A stretch of 12,049 nucleotides of DNA from assembly GCA_016934645.1 (NCBI GenBank), contig JAFGSL010000734.1, positions 1 through 12,049 of the forward strand. Direction: 5' to 3'. The DNA is from Anaerolineae bacterium (GTDB lineage: Bacteria > Chloroflexota > Anaerolineae > B4-G1 > SLSP01). Numbering within the stretch: the stretch's first letter is position 1; each line of letters begins with the position of its first letter. The notes below the pieces were generated by a model, which was not told the origin of the DNA, did not search any database, and worked only from the letters and a program-made list of their open reading frames with translations. Shown one piece after another: positions 1 to 8,023 of the stretch. The translations under genes were made by a program, and so were the position numbers.

Positions 1-1142
1 CCAACCGACATCCCTAACTCAATGGGGGATTGCTCTAGATCGATACGCGTGGACGTATCCTCGTCTTGCACCCCCTCGATTTTCCCCCCACCGCCATAAG
101 GGTAGGGGAGGCGGCGTATAAAGCCGGGAATCTGATCGCCAGGGCGGTTGACGACCTCAGCCACCAGCACCATGCCTTCTGTGAGTTCACTCATCTCGGT
201 GTCCTCTAGGTCAGCCATGATCTCTAGTTCGGTAGGATCGGCGATGCTCATAACGGTCTTATAGCCTTGCACCTGCGAACCGGCGATAATGTTAGTGGAG
301 AGGATAACGCCATCGAAGGGCGCGATGATGCGTGCGTCATCCAGTTGCGCTTCCAGACGTTGCAAGCTCAAAAGGGTGCGCGTCACGTCCACACCGGCTT
401 CGATTTCCGCCTGCCGCATCTGCGCCAAGTCGAGGTCCTGCTGGGCCAACTCGATGTCGTAGCTCAGGCGCTCTCTGGCGCTGAGCGCGTCGTTGTATTG
501 TGACTGTGCTATCTCCAGGTTCCACTGCGCATTGCGCACGCCATCGGCATACTGTTCGCGTACCTCTTCCTTTTCCCAAGGGCGATCAAGGGCTTCCTGA
601 TACTCAATTTGTGCATTTGTCAGAGCTTCCTGCGCCCGCTCCAGGTTGATGCGTGTGCTGAGAATCTGCGTGTCCGACATGCTGGCCTGAAGTTTGGCCA
701 GCGCCAGTTCTTTAGAACGCACATTCGCCATAGCTTCGGTGACCTGGCGGTCGTTATTCATCTGCACGGCGATCAATTCGGCCTCAACCTGGCTGATCTG
801 ATTCTTCAGGTCGGTGACTTCCAACTCGGCGATCAAATCGCCCTCTTTGACGTCGTCATTGCGGCGGACGAAGACGGTCTCGACGTAACCATTGGAGCGG
901 AAGAAGAGCTCTTCTTCGCGCACCGGGGCCGCGCGGCCGGAAAGTTGCAGCAGCCGGACGACGTCTCCGCGTTGTACTTGGTAGGTCGGGTTGGTCGGCA
1001 CGATCGATGTGGGAATGGGGGTGGGCGTCGCTCCAGTTTCTGAAGAAGATGATGACGACCCGGACGAACAACCAAGGGGTAGTATAACGAGGCCGATCAA
1101 GATCAAGAGCAAAAATAGCGATGGCAAACTGCGTCGATTCAT
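1..1142 (-). CDS. HlyD/MacA-like membrane-fusion (efflux adaptor) lipoprotein, C-terminus cut by window edge
   Basis: This is a periplasmic-adaptor-type protein that would work with an ABC exporter at the outer face of the membrane. The frame is open from the ATG at 1142 to the left edge, giving 380 residues. Residues 1-25 form a signal peptide ending in a loose lipobox (PLGC), so Cys25 is probably lipidated, which fits a monoderm-like envelope. A Ser-rich linker follows. The first half of a biotinyl/lipoyl-like domain lies at about 50-95 (GDVVRLLQLSG, NGYVETVFV). A long Gln/Glu/Ala-rich coiled coil spans about 98-268. The second lipoyl half begins near 270 (IIAPFDGVI, P275), followed by a beta-barrel part and a GMSV motif at the cut. 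The start is supported by AAGGAGT about 9 nt upstream. It follows the third ABC gene by 225 bp with a possible promoter of its own. A MacB-like ABC permease could lie beyond the left edge (inference). The family is secure; the cargo is unknown. Confidence 0.9.
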   Translation of the reverse strand, partial: MNRRSLPSLFLLLILIGLVILPLGCSSGSSSSSSETGATPTPIPTSIVPTNPTYQVQRGDVVRLLQLSGRAAPVREEELFFRSNGYVETVFVRRNDDVKEGDLIAELEVTDLKNQISQVEAELIAVQMNNDRQVTEAMANVRSKELALAKLQASMSDTQILSTRINLERAQEALTNAQIEYQEALDRPWEKEEVREQYADGVRNAQWNLEIAQSQYNDALSARERLSYDIELAQQDLDLAQMRQAEIEAGVDVTRTLLSLQRLEAQLDDARIIAPFDGVILSTNIIAGSQVQGYKTVMSIADPTELEIMADLEDTEMSELTEGMVLVAEVVNRPGDQIPGFIRRLPYPYGGGGKIEGVQDEDTSTRIDLEQSPIELGMSV

Positions 1143-1173
1143 ATACCGTTACTCCTTCATCATTTTATCGCTT

Positions 1174-1229
1174 AGGGCGGACCTTAAGTCCGCCCTGGCA
1201 ATAAGCGCGGGATTGTTGTCCTCCCGCGC
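1174..1229. repeat. Two perfect tandem hairpins in the HlyD leader
   Basis: Two inverted repeats lie side by side. The first is at 1174-1196, with 9-bp arms AGGGCGGAC/GTCCGCCCT around a 5-nt loop. The second is at 1205-1229, with 8-bp arms GCGCGGGA/TCCCGCGC around a 9-nt loop. Neither is followed by a T-run on either strand, so they do not look like intrinsic terminators. They would fold in the untranslated leader of the HlyD mRNA. They may be members of a dispersed palindrome family, since similar GC-rich hairpins occur near 8684-8746 and 11936-12013. Confidence 0.7.
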
Positions 1230-1276
1230 CAGCGAATCTATTGGGATTGCCTTGTGCGGCGATTTCTAACCTCGCA

Positions 1277-1304
1277 AGGATACCACTTTTAGACGAAATC
1301 ACAA
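1277..1304 (-). promoter_or_regulatory. Possible HlyD promoter containing an operator-like half-site
   Basis: On the minus strand, TTGTGA (1304-1299) and TATCCT (1282-1277) are separated by 16 bp. Both are imperfect sigma-70-like boxes. The spacer begins with ATTTCGTCTA (1299-1290), identical over 10 bases to one arm plus spacer of the best palindrome in the operator array upstream of the MarR gene (8602-8611). The second arm is poorly kept (AAAGT instead of CGAAA). If real, this puts the adaptor gene under the same repressor. Confidence 0.4.
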
Positions 1305-1311
1305 GCTAAAT

Positions 1312-1346
1312 GTGATGCGTGATGCGTAAAACGTGATACGTAAGTA
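1312..1346. repeat. Seven-base tandem repeat array, about 5 units
   Basis: Five consecutive 7-bp units lie just downstream of the third ABC gene's stop: GTGATGC twice, then GTAAAAC, GTGATAC and GTAAGTA. The first two are identical and the rest are variants in register. This is one of several heptamer arrays in the window, here in non-coding DNA. Confidence 0.75.
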
Positions 1347-1367
1347 GCTGTTCAAGCCTCTTACGAT

Positions 1368-3182
1368 TTAATTGACCGCGCTCATCGCCAGACTTCTGCG
1401 CCGCTCGCGGACAATGCGAGTGGAAGACCACTCGTCCCATTGTGGCTCAATCTGTCGTTGGACCTCGTTGAGGTAACGGTAGAGCCCGTCTTGCGCCATC
1501 AACTCCTCGTGTGTCCCTATTTCCTTAATGCCGGCGTCTTCGAGGACGACGATCATGTCGGCGCTGCGGATGGTGGATAACCGGTGGGCGATGATGATGG
1601 TTGTGCGCCCGACCATCAGGCGCTCCAACGCTTGCTGGATAAGCATCTCGGTCTCGGTATCGACTGAGGAGGTGGCTTCGTCCAGGATGAGGATGGGCGC
1701 ATCCTTGAGCACGGCCCGGGCGATGGCCAGCCGCTGCTTTTGTCCTCCGGAGAGTTTGACGCCGCGCTCGCCGATGAGCGTGTCGTAGCCATCGGGCAGG
1801 CGGGTGAGGAACTCGTGCGCGTTGGCGATCTTAGCTGCGGCTATGACTTCCTCGTCGGTAGCGTCGGGGCGGCCGAAGAGGATGTTCTCGCGCGCGGTGC
1901 CGTGGAACAGGAAGACGTCCTGCAACACGATACTGATCTGCTTGCGCAGGCTCTTGAGGGACAGGTTGCGAATGTCGTGACCGTCAAGAGTAATGCTGCC
2001 CTCAACGACGTCGTAGAAGCGCGGGATCAGGCTGGCGAGCGTGGTCTTGCCGACGCCAGTGGGGCCGACCAGGGCCACGACTGTGTTCGCCGGGATATCG
2101 AGATTGATATCGGAGATCACGGTGTCGCCCTTCACATAGTGAAAGCTGACGTCGCGGAAGCTGAGTGCGCCGGTCGCTTTACCGGGCAAGGTGATCACAT
2201 CATCTTTGTCGTAGATTTCCGGGGTCTCTTGCAACAGCTCAGAGACGCGCTCCGCCCCAGCCATCGCGTGTTGCACGTTTTCCCACGCACCACTCAACGC
2301 GCGGATAGGCTGGTAGAACATCTCCAGGTACAGGAAGAAGGCGACCAAATCCTCAAGAGGCAGTATCTGGTTGAGCGCCAGCCGTCCGCCAAAGTAAATG
2401 AGGACGATGGTGCCTAATGATGAAGAGAATTCCACGAAGGGGTGGAAGGTCGCCATCAACCGCAAGGCACGCAACAAGGAGTCGCGGTAGTGGCTGATGT
2501 GCTTGCCGATACGTGTGGCTTCGACATCCTCACGCGTGAAGGCCTTGATCTCACGGATGCCGGAGAGGTTATCGTTCAGGGTGGCATTCAGTTCGCCCAG
2601 TTCCTGCTGACGCCGGCGGAAAGCCGGTCGCACGTATTTGGAGAAGCCACGCGCTGCGACTACGATGAACGGCACAGGGATGAGGCTCAGCAGCATCAAT
2701 TGCGCATTCATGCTGACCAACACCGCGATCACACCGATGAGCATGAGGATGTTGACCAATGTGTCGGGGATGGCATGCGCGATGAGTGTCTCGAACATGT
2801 CCGAGTCGTTGACCATGCGTGACATCAAATCGCCCGTCTGCTTGTCCTCGTAGAAGCGCAGTGAGAGACGTTGCAGGTGATCGTAGATTTGGCGGCGTGC
2901 ATCGGCGACCACGCCCCAGCCGGCGACGTGCGCCATATAACTGCGCGTGAATTGCAGACCCGCCCGCGCGATGTAGATGATCAACGCCAGAATCGCCAGG
3001 CGGCTCACTGTTTTCAGCCCCTCCTCCAGATTCTCCGGTGTGTTGACGGCGGCGATCATTTCCCGCACGATCTGCGGTGCCAGCAGTTGCACCCCTACCA
3101 ATGCCGACATGGCGAAAATGGTCATAGCCAGCGGTTTGATGTAATTTCTAGTATAGCCAAAGACAAACTTTAATGTTTTCAT
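1368..3182 (-). CDS. Half-size ABC exporter (permease-ATPase fusion) with canonical ATP site
   Basis: A 604-residue type IV (MsbA/BmrA/Sav1866-like) ABC exporter subunit, of usual length. The membrane domain occupies about 15-310 with six expected helices; the conserved intracellular segment near RFYEDKQTGDLMSR is at about 109-122. The nucleotide-binding domain follows from about 340. Walker A GPTGVGKT is at 373-380, Q-loop Gln421, signature LSGGQ at 477-481, Walker B ILILDE ending at Glu502, and switch His533. All catalytic residues are present, so it can act as a homodimer, unlike the two upstream ABC proteins. The ATG at 3182 has a GAGGT ribosome site about 4 nt upstream. It lies 48 bp after the ATP-grasp gene; that gap holds a TATAAC-like box (3203-3208 on minus), but no convincing -35. 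Substrate cannot be read from sequence; lipid, drug or peptide are all possible. Confidence 0.95.
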   Translation of the reverse strand: MKTLKFVFGYTRNYIKPLAMTIFAMSALVGVQLLAPQIVREMIAAVNTPENLEEGLKTVSRLAILALIIYIARAGLQFTRSYMAHVAGWGVVADARRQIYDHLQRLSLRFYEDKQTGDLMSRMVNDSDMFETLIAHAIPDTLVNILMLIGVIAVLVSMNAQLMLLSLIPVPFIVVAARGFSKYVRPAFRRRQQELGELNATLNDNLSGIREIKAFTREDVEATRIGKHISHYRDSLLRALRLMATFHPFVEFSSSLGTIVLIYFGGRLALNQILPLEDLVAFFLYLEMFYQPIRALSGAWENVQHAMAGAERVSELLQETPEIYDKDDVITLPGKATGALSFRDVSFHYVKGDTVISDINLDIPANTVVALVGPTGVGKTTLASLIPRFYDVVEGSITLDGHDIRNLSLKSLRKQISIVLQDVFLFHGTARENILFGRPDATDEEVIAAAKIANAHEFLTRLPDGYDTLIGERGVKLSGGQKQRLAIARAVLKDAPILILDEATSSVDTETEMLIQQALERLMVGRTTIIIAHRLSTIRSADMIVVLEDAGIKEIGTHEELMAQDGLYRYLNEVQRQIEPQWDEWSSTRIVRERRRSLAMSAVN

Positions 3183-3230
3183 ATTACCTCACAGTAATCT
3201 CTGTTATAAAATATGGTTGTAACTCGGATG

Positions 3231-4202
3231 TTACCCGGAAAGGAACTGACGTCGCATAGAGTTTTCAGCCAGACTTTGTATCAGTTCATTGTACTCAAGG
3301 TCGTGGATTTGGTTGGCTGCGTCGGGCAAGAAACTGTGTGGCCCAAGTCCCGGCATAATATTGATCTCCAGGACATAACAACCGGTGTGATTCATTCTCA
3401 AGTCGATTCTGCTGTAGTCACTTGCCCCCACAGCAGCAAAGGTCCTCGCTGCCAAACCGTTGATTTCCTCGCGCATGGCCTCGTCTTCAACCAGTTTGAT
3501 TTTCTCTAGGTCTTTTTGCGCCGCCTCGTAACTTAGGATTTTCTCCTCTATGTCCATCGAAGCATAATCGATTTCGATAGGTGTCAGAATCTTGGTCCCA
3601 TTGCCGATAACACCCACACTGAACTCGCGCATACCTTCTCCGGTGATGTATTCCTCGACGAGTGCGGGTTGCTCGTAATTCTCCACGACATGGTTGATTG
3701 CCGCGCGTAGCTCATCAGCATCGTAAACAATAGACTCCTCACTGATGCCGATGTGTCCACCTTCCTGGAGAGGCTTGACGATTAGCGGATAAGCCAGATT
3801 TTCCGTGTGATTCTCCAGATCGACACGATCATCGTGCGCTACGAAGTATCCAGGTGTAGGGATCTGATTCGCGTCCAGTAACACTTTAGTCTTTGCTTTG
3901 TCCAGTCCGATTGCGACTGTCTCAGCGCTGGATCCCAGATGCGGAACCTGCCACGCATCTAAAAGGTCAGGCAGAAATCCCACCTTGTTTTCTTCGTCAA
4001 GATATTCCGCTACATTGAAGACAAAGATTGGCTCATCATTTTGTTGTCGTTGTTGCTCTAGGAAGTTATGCAGGCTCTCGCCAGTAGACGGCGTGATCGA
4101 TGTGACTTCCCATTTCTCCTGCAAACTGTCCTCTATCAACTGGTAAGTCTCTGGGCTTCGCCAGGGTTTATCAGTATAAGATTTGATCAAAACTAAGTTC
4201 AC
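3231..4202 (-). CDS. ATP-grasp ligase related to D-Ala-D-Ala ligases, substrate unknown
   Basis: A 323-residue ATP-grasp enzyme, expected to join a carboxylate to an amine through an acyl-phosphate. Visible Ddl-family marks: IVKPLQEGGH at 141-150 (Lys144 and the glycine-rich loop), EEYITGE around 183-189, RID with Arg265/Asp267, and LEINIMPG at 278-285 with Glu279 and Asn281. These match the catalytic Arg and the Asp/Glu/Asn metal ligands of DdlB. The N-terminal half lacks the usual GGxSxExxVS and HGxxGEDG substrate motifs, having FNVAEYLDEEN (62-72) instead, so cell-wall D-Ala-D-Ala synthesis is unlikely. It starts with GTG, with a strong AAGGAGG 8 nt upstream inside the end of the preceding ABC gene, whose stop lies only 3 bp before. 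It is visibly AT-richer than its neighbours: four 60-nt lines counted 31, 36, 26 and 27 G+C, against 42 and 41 in the flanking ABC genes, suggesting later acquisition. A role in making or tailoring an exported peptide is inference. Confidence 0.85.
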   Translation of the reverse strand: MNLVLIKSYTDKPWRSPETYQLIEDSLQEKWEVTSITPSTGESLHNFLEQQRQQNDEPIFVFNVAEYLDEENKVGFLPDLLDAWQVPHLGSSAETVAIGLDKAKTKVLLDANQIPTPGYFVAHDDRVDLENHTENLAYPLIVKPLQEGGHIGISEESIVYDADELRAAINHVVENYEQPALVEEYITGEGMREFSVGVIGNGTKILTPIEIDYASMDIEEKILSYEAAQKDLEKIKLVEDEAMREEINGLAARTFAAVGASDYSRIDLRMNHTGCYVLEINIMPGLGPHSFLPDAANQIHDLEYNELIQSLAENSMRRQFLSG

Positions 4203-4205
4203 GAA

Positions 4206-6053
4206 CTAATCCTCCTTCGCAAATCCGTTCCCAACATCTATAAACTGCCGCTCATACAATTCCCGGTACAGTCCTTCCTGTGCCAACAAGGCTTCGTGCG
4301 TGCCGCGTTCGACGATGCGTCCGCCGTCTAACACGCAGATCAGATCGGCGTTGCGGATGGTGCTAAGCCGGTGGGCGATGACGATGGCCGTCCGCCCAGC
4401 GAGCAGGCGATCCAGTGCGTCCTGGATCAACCCCTCGGTCACGGTGTCCACACTAGACGTCGCCTCGTCCAGGATCAGGATGCGTGGGTCGGCCAGGACC
4501 GCACGCGCGATACACACGAGCTGTCTCTGTCCCAGTGAAAGGTTGACGCCGCCTTCCTGGATGACCGTATCGTAGCCATCAGGCATCCGGGTGATGAACT
4601 CGTGCGCATTAGCGAGCCGTGCCGCGTCCTCCACGGCCTCGTCCGGGTCGTCCGGACGGCCAAAGCGGATATTGTCCGCAATCGTCCCTGGGAACAGGAA
4701 TGGGTCTTGCGGCACAATCCCCATCTGCTCTCGCAGCGAACGTTGGGCAACGTCGCGCACGTCGATGCCGTCGATCAGCACCGCGCCATCGCTGACCTCG
4801 TAAAAGCGCGCGATCAGGTTGGAGATGGATGTTTTCCCCGCGCCCGTTGGTCCAACGAGTGCCACTGTCTGCCCTGGCTCAATCGTCAGGTTGATGTCGT
4901 GCAGCACCGCACCATCCACGCGGTAGGCAAAGGTCACATCGCGTAGTTCAACTTTCCCCTGGATGCGGGGCATCTCAATGGCGTCCGGCTTGTCGGCGAC
5001 CGCCGGTTTAGTATCCAGCAACTCCAGCACACGCTCACCACCTGCCATTGCTGATTGCATCGTCGTGTAAAGCTGGCTCAACTCGCGGATGGGCTGGAAG
5101 AAGCGCGTGACGTATGTCAGGAACGCTACGATGACGCCCAACGTCAATTCCCCGTTCGCCACGATGCGCCCGCCAAACCAGAACACAATCGCCGTTGCCA
5201 GCGTGCTCAGGAGATCCACGACGGGCATAAACGTGAACGAAAGCGACATCGCCCGCACATTGGCGTCGCGGTTCGCGCGGTTGGACTCGTTGAAGCGCGC
5301 TTGCGAAGTGGTTTCGCGTGCAAACGCCTGGATGACGCGCATCCCGGCGATGTCTTCTGCCAGATCACCAACGACACCCGCGTTGGTGGCGCGCGTCTCG
5401 CGGAACGCGCTCTTGGCGTGGCGAGCGTAGATTGAAGTCGCTATGACCATCAACGGTAGCACGCTGAAGGTCAACAGCGCCAGCCGCGGACTCATAGAAA
5501 CCATCACCGTGACGATGCCTACCAACAGCAGTGCATCCCCCGATAGCGTGATGAGGCCTTGCGAAAGCAACTCGTTGATGACACCCACGTCGCTGAAGAC
5601 GCGTGAGATGGTCACGCCGATGATGTGGGTGTCGTGATAGCCCAGATGCAGGTCTTGAAGATGACGAAACAACTGGTTGCGCATCGTTGCCAGCACTTGC
5701 TGTCCGGTGCGCGAGAGGGTGTACTGCTGTGCCGCTGATGTGACAAACAACCCGACGAAGGCGACTGCCGTCAGCAGCGCTATTTGGTCCAGACCGGTGA
5801 TGTTGCCCTGCGTGATGTGCTGGTCAATGGCGATTTTGACCAGGTATGGTGTTGCCAGACTCAGCCCGGTCGTAATCAACATGGTTACAAATGCCACCAG
5901 CATTTTGCGCCAGTGCGGCTTGAGGAATTCCAGCAGTCGCAGCACGATCCGCCGGTCGAAGGCGCGGCCTTCATCCTCATCATGCTGTCCGAAACTTCGT
6001 AACATCCCGCGCGGCCCGCCATAACCTCCTCTTCCCCCAATAGAAATGCTCAT
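4206..6053 (-). CDS. Half-size ABC exporter, heterodimer partner with deviant LSLGQ signature
   Basis: A 615-residue permease-ATPase exporter subunit. A Gly-rich N-terminus (GGRGGYGGPRG) precedes six expected helices over about 50-330. The ATPase domain has Walker A GPTGAGKT at 401-408, Q-loop Gln449, Walker B ILILDE with catalytic Glu530, and switch His561. The signature reads LSLGQ (505-509) rather than LSGGQ. In heterodimeric exporters of the TM287/288, BmrCD and LmrCD kind, the subunit with intact Walker B carries the altered signature, which faces the degenerate site of its partner. Here the partner is the upstream gene. The ATG at 6053 overlaps the partner's stop as ATGA and has GGAGG about 7 nt upstream inside the partner's coding region. 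The two are therefore translationally coupled and likely made in equal amounts. Multidrug export is the common role of this group, but the substrate is not shown. Confidence 0.95.
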   Translation of the reverse strand: MSISIGGRGGYGGPRGMLRSFGQHDEDEGRAFDRRIVLRLLEFLKPHWRKMLVAFVTMLITTGLSLATPYLVKIAIDQHITQGNITGLDQIALLTAVAFVGLFVTSAAQQYTLSRTGQQVLATMRNQLFRHLQDLHLGYHDTHIIGVTISRVFSDVGVINELLSQGLITLSGDALLLVGIVTVMVSMSPRLALLTFSVLPLMVIATSIYARHAKSAFRETRATNAGVVGDLAEDIAGMRVIQAFARETTSQARFNESNRANRDANVRAMSLSFTFMPVVDLLSTLATAIVFWFGGRIVANGELTLGVIVAFLTYVTRFFQPIRELSQLYTTMQSAMAGGERVLELLDTKPAVADKPDAIEMPRIQGKVELRDVTFAYRVDGAVLHDINLTIEPGQTVALVGPTGAGKTSISNLIARFYEVSDGAVLIDGIDVRDVAQRSLREQMGIVPQDPFLFPGTIADNIRFGRPDDPDEAVEDAARLANAHEFITRMPDGYDTVIQEGGVNLSLGQRQLVCIARAVLADPRILILDEATSSVDTVTEGLIQDALDRLLAGRTAIVIAHRLSTIRNADLICVLDGGRIVERGTHEALLAQEGLYRELYERQFIDVGNGFAKED

Positions 6054-8023
6054 CGGACCACCTCCGCCGGGATTTTAGATTTTAGATTTTGGATTTTGGA
6101 TTCGGGAATTAGCGATTCGTGATTCGCCGATTCTTGCTTCTTGCCTCTTGCTTCTTGCCTTCGTTTTAGCTCTGCTACTTCCTGCGGGCGTAGTTGCCGC
6201 TGGTAGATTTCGCCGTAGAGACCGGATATGCGCAGGAGTTCATCGTGTGTGCCTTGTGCGACGATGTTCCCTCGTTCCAGCACCAGGATTTGGTCGGCCA
6301 AGCGCACCGTGCTCAAGCGTTGCGCGATAACGAATGACGTGCGCCCGTGCATCAGCCGCTCCAGCGCGATCTGGATCAACCGCTCGGTTTCGGTATCCAC
6401 GCTGGACATCGCGTCGTCGAGGATAAGGATGCGTGGATCCTTGAGCAGCGCACGCGCAATCGCCACCCGCTGTTTTTGCCCGCCAGAGAGCGTCGCGCCG
6501 CGCTCACCAACGCGCGTATCGTAACCCTTGGGCATCTCCAAAATGAACTCGTGCGCCTGCGCCGCCTGCGCCGCCGCGACCACTTCTTCATCGCTGGCAT
6601 CCGGCCGGCCAAAGGCAATGTTGGCGCGGATGGTATCGGCGAAGAGCGTCGTCTCCTGCAGGACGATGCCGATTTGCCCGCGCAGCGAGGCCAGTGTCAC
6701 GTCGCGGATGTCGTACCCGTCAACCGTCACCTGGCCCTCGGTCACGTCGTAGAAGCGTGGAATCAAGTTGATGATGGTCGATTTTCCAGAGCCGGTCGCG
6801 CCGAGTAAGGCGATGATCTGCCCCGGTGGCACATCCAATGTAACGTTTTCCAGTACGCGATGGCGGCCAAAGTAAGCAAAGGATACGCCTTCGAAGCGGA
6901 CATGGCCCTTTACAGCCGGTAGTGCGGCGGCGTCCGGTGCTTCTTTGACCTCCGACTCGGCATCCAGGATATCGAAGATGCGCTCGCCACAGGCAATCGC
7001 TTGTACGATGGCCGGGATCACCCGTCCCAGCATCCGTACCGGTCCGGCTAACTGACCCATGTAGGCGGTGAATGCCACCAATTCACCCAACGTCAGCCCA
7101 CCTTGTACCGCCAACCGCCCACCGTACCAGAGGATGAAGATCGAGCCGATGTTGGTGATCAAGCCCATCAGGGGGCCGTTGATGGATCGCAGCCGCGCCG
7201 AATTTGCGGCGATGTCGAACCAGACTGCATTCTCTTCCTCAAACCGTTTGACCTCGGCCGGTTCCTGCGCAAAACCTTTGACGATGCGCAAACCGCGCAG
7301 GCTTTGCTCCAGGCGGGTGGTCAAAACTGCCATCTGTTGCTGCAAGGCCAGCCACATCGGGCGGATCTTGCGCGCAAAGGTGAAGGTTTGGTAGAACAAC
7401 AAGGGTGTGGTCAACATCGCCAGCAGCGTCAGGCGGGGATTCATCGTCAACATCATAATCGTGGTGGCAATGAACGTCACCACGCCGCCGATGAGGTGCA
7501 ATGTTGCCCGTCCTGTTAAGAAGCGGATGCGTTCCACATCCTGGATAGCGCGGGAGAGGAGTTGCCCTGTTTCTGCCTGATCGTGGTACGCAAAAGAAAG
7601 GGTTGACAGTTTGCGGTGGATGGCGTTGCGTAGATCGTAGGCCACACTCTGGGAAGCGCGCTCCGTCCACTGCCCCTGGAAGAAACTAAACACACCGTTG
7701 GTCGCGGTCAACCCAAGGATACCCAACACGCCCCATCCGAGGAATGTCGTGTCGCCGCCTTTGATGCCGCGGTCGATGATCCAGCGGAACAACTGCGGTT
7801 GTAATACCCCTAGTCCATTGATGATCAACATCGCTCCGTATCCACCGACCATCCATAGCCAGTACGGGCGCATAAAGCTGAAGCAGCGCAGGAGGATTTT
7901 TAGATCGCCGGATTGCATCTTACGGGATGTGGGGTTTGGGTTGTGGGTTGTGGGTTGTGGGGTTTGGATTGTGGGCTGCGGATTCGCCGATTCTCTATTC
8001 TTGATTCTTGATTCTTGATTCAT
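6050..8023 (-). CDS. Half-size ABC exporter, heterodimer partner with degenerate ATP site and heptamer-derived ends
   Basis: A 657-residue exporter subunit, longer than its relatives because both ends are encoded by heptamer repeats. The membrane domain spans about 50-340. Walker A GATGSGKST is at 408-416, Q-loop Gln456 and normal signature LSGGQ at 512-516. Walker B ends in Asp-Asp (536-537), so the catalytic Glu is Asp537, and the switch His is Gln568 (IAQRLST). These are the classic degenerate-site changes of heterodimeric exporters and pair with the LSLGQ subunit encoded next. The ATG at 8023 overlaps the MarR stop (ATGA) and has GGAG 8 nt upstream. Met36 (7918) is where homology would normally begin but has no ribosome site, so the long start is preferred. 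Residues 1-35 (NQESRIKNRES and Pro/Thr/Asn-rich) and about 629-652 (KQESANHESLIPESK and Ile/Lys-rich) are low-complexity products of 7-bp repeats. Confidence 0.93.
   Translation of the reverse strand: MNQESRIKNRESANPQPTIQTPQPTTHNPNPTSRKMQSGDLKILLRCFSFMRPYWLWMVGGYGAMLIINGLGVLQPQLFRWIIDRGIKGGDTTFLGWGVLGILGLTATNGVFSFFQGQWTERASQSVAYDLRNAIHRKLSTLSFAYHDQAETGQLLSRAIQDVERIRFLTGRATLHLIGGVVTFIATTIMMLTMNPRLTLLAMLTTPLLFYQTFTFARKIRPMWLALQQQMAVLTTRLEQSLRGLRIVKGFAQEPAEVKRFEEENAVWFDIAANSARLRSINGPLMGLITNIGSIFILWYGGRLAVQGGLTLGELVAFTAYMGQLAGPVRMLGRVIPAIVQAIACGERIFDILDAESEVKEAPDAAALPAVKGHVRFEGVSFAYFGRHRVLENVTLDVPPGQIIALLGATGSGKSTIINLIPRFYDVTEGQVTVDGYDIRDVTLASLRGQIGIVLQETTLFADTIRANIAFGRPDASDEEVVAAAQAAQAHEFILEMPKGYDTRVGERGATLSGGQKQRVAIARALLKDPRILILDDAMSSVDTETERLIQIALERLMHGRTSFVIAQRLSTVRLADQILVLERGNIVAQGTHDELLRISGLYGEIYQRQLRPQEVAELKRRQEARGKKQESANHESLIPESKIQNLKSKIPAEVVR
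6071..6161. repeat. Heptamer array of 13 units encoding the C-terminus of the first ABC exporter
   Basis: Thirteen 7-bp units sit in unbroken register: GATTTTA twice, GATTTTG twice, then drifting through GATTCGG, CGATTCG and TGATTCG to alternating TTGCTTC/TTGCCTC. Read on the minus strand they encode the last ~30 residues of the ABC protein, just before the ATGA overlap with the next gene. Three units make 21 bp and 7 codons, so the peptide has a seven-residue rhythm. Confidence 0.85.
7924..8021. repeat. Heptamer array of 14 units encoding the N-terminus of the first ABC exporter
   Basis: Fourteen 7-bp units are in perfect register, from GGGATGT through GGGTTGT (three in a row) and GGATTCG to three copies of TTGATTC that abut the start codon. 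They encode residues 1-33 of the ABC protein on the minus strand. The array covers the translation start and lies next to the MarR stop, so gain or loss of a single unit would shift the frame directly after the ATG. Confidence 0.88.

Noticed and set aside
1174..1229. Intrinsic transcription terminators
   Set aside because: The hairpins are perfect but no T-run follows on either strand.
1740..2417. Open frame of 225 codons on the plus strand across the third ABC gene
   Set aside because: It is the shadow of the ATPase domain in another frame; the composition is Asp/Val/Gln-rich without any family motif.
3231..4202. Canonical D-alanine-D-alanine ligase for cell-wall synthesis
   Set aside because: The N-terminal substrate motifs (GGxSxExxVS, HGxxGEDG) are absent and the gene sits in an exporter cluster.
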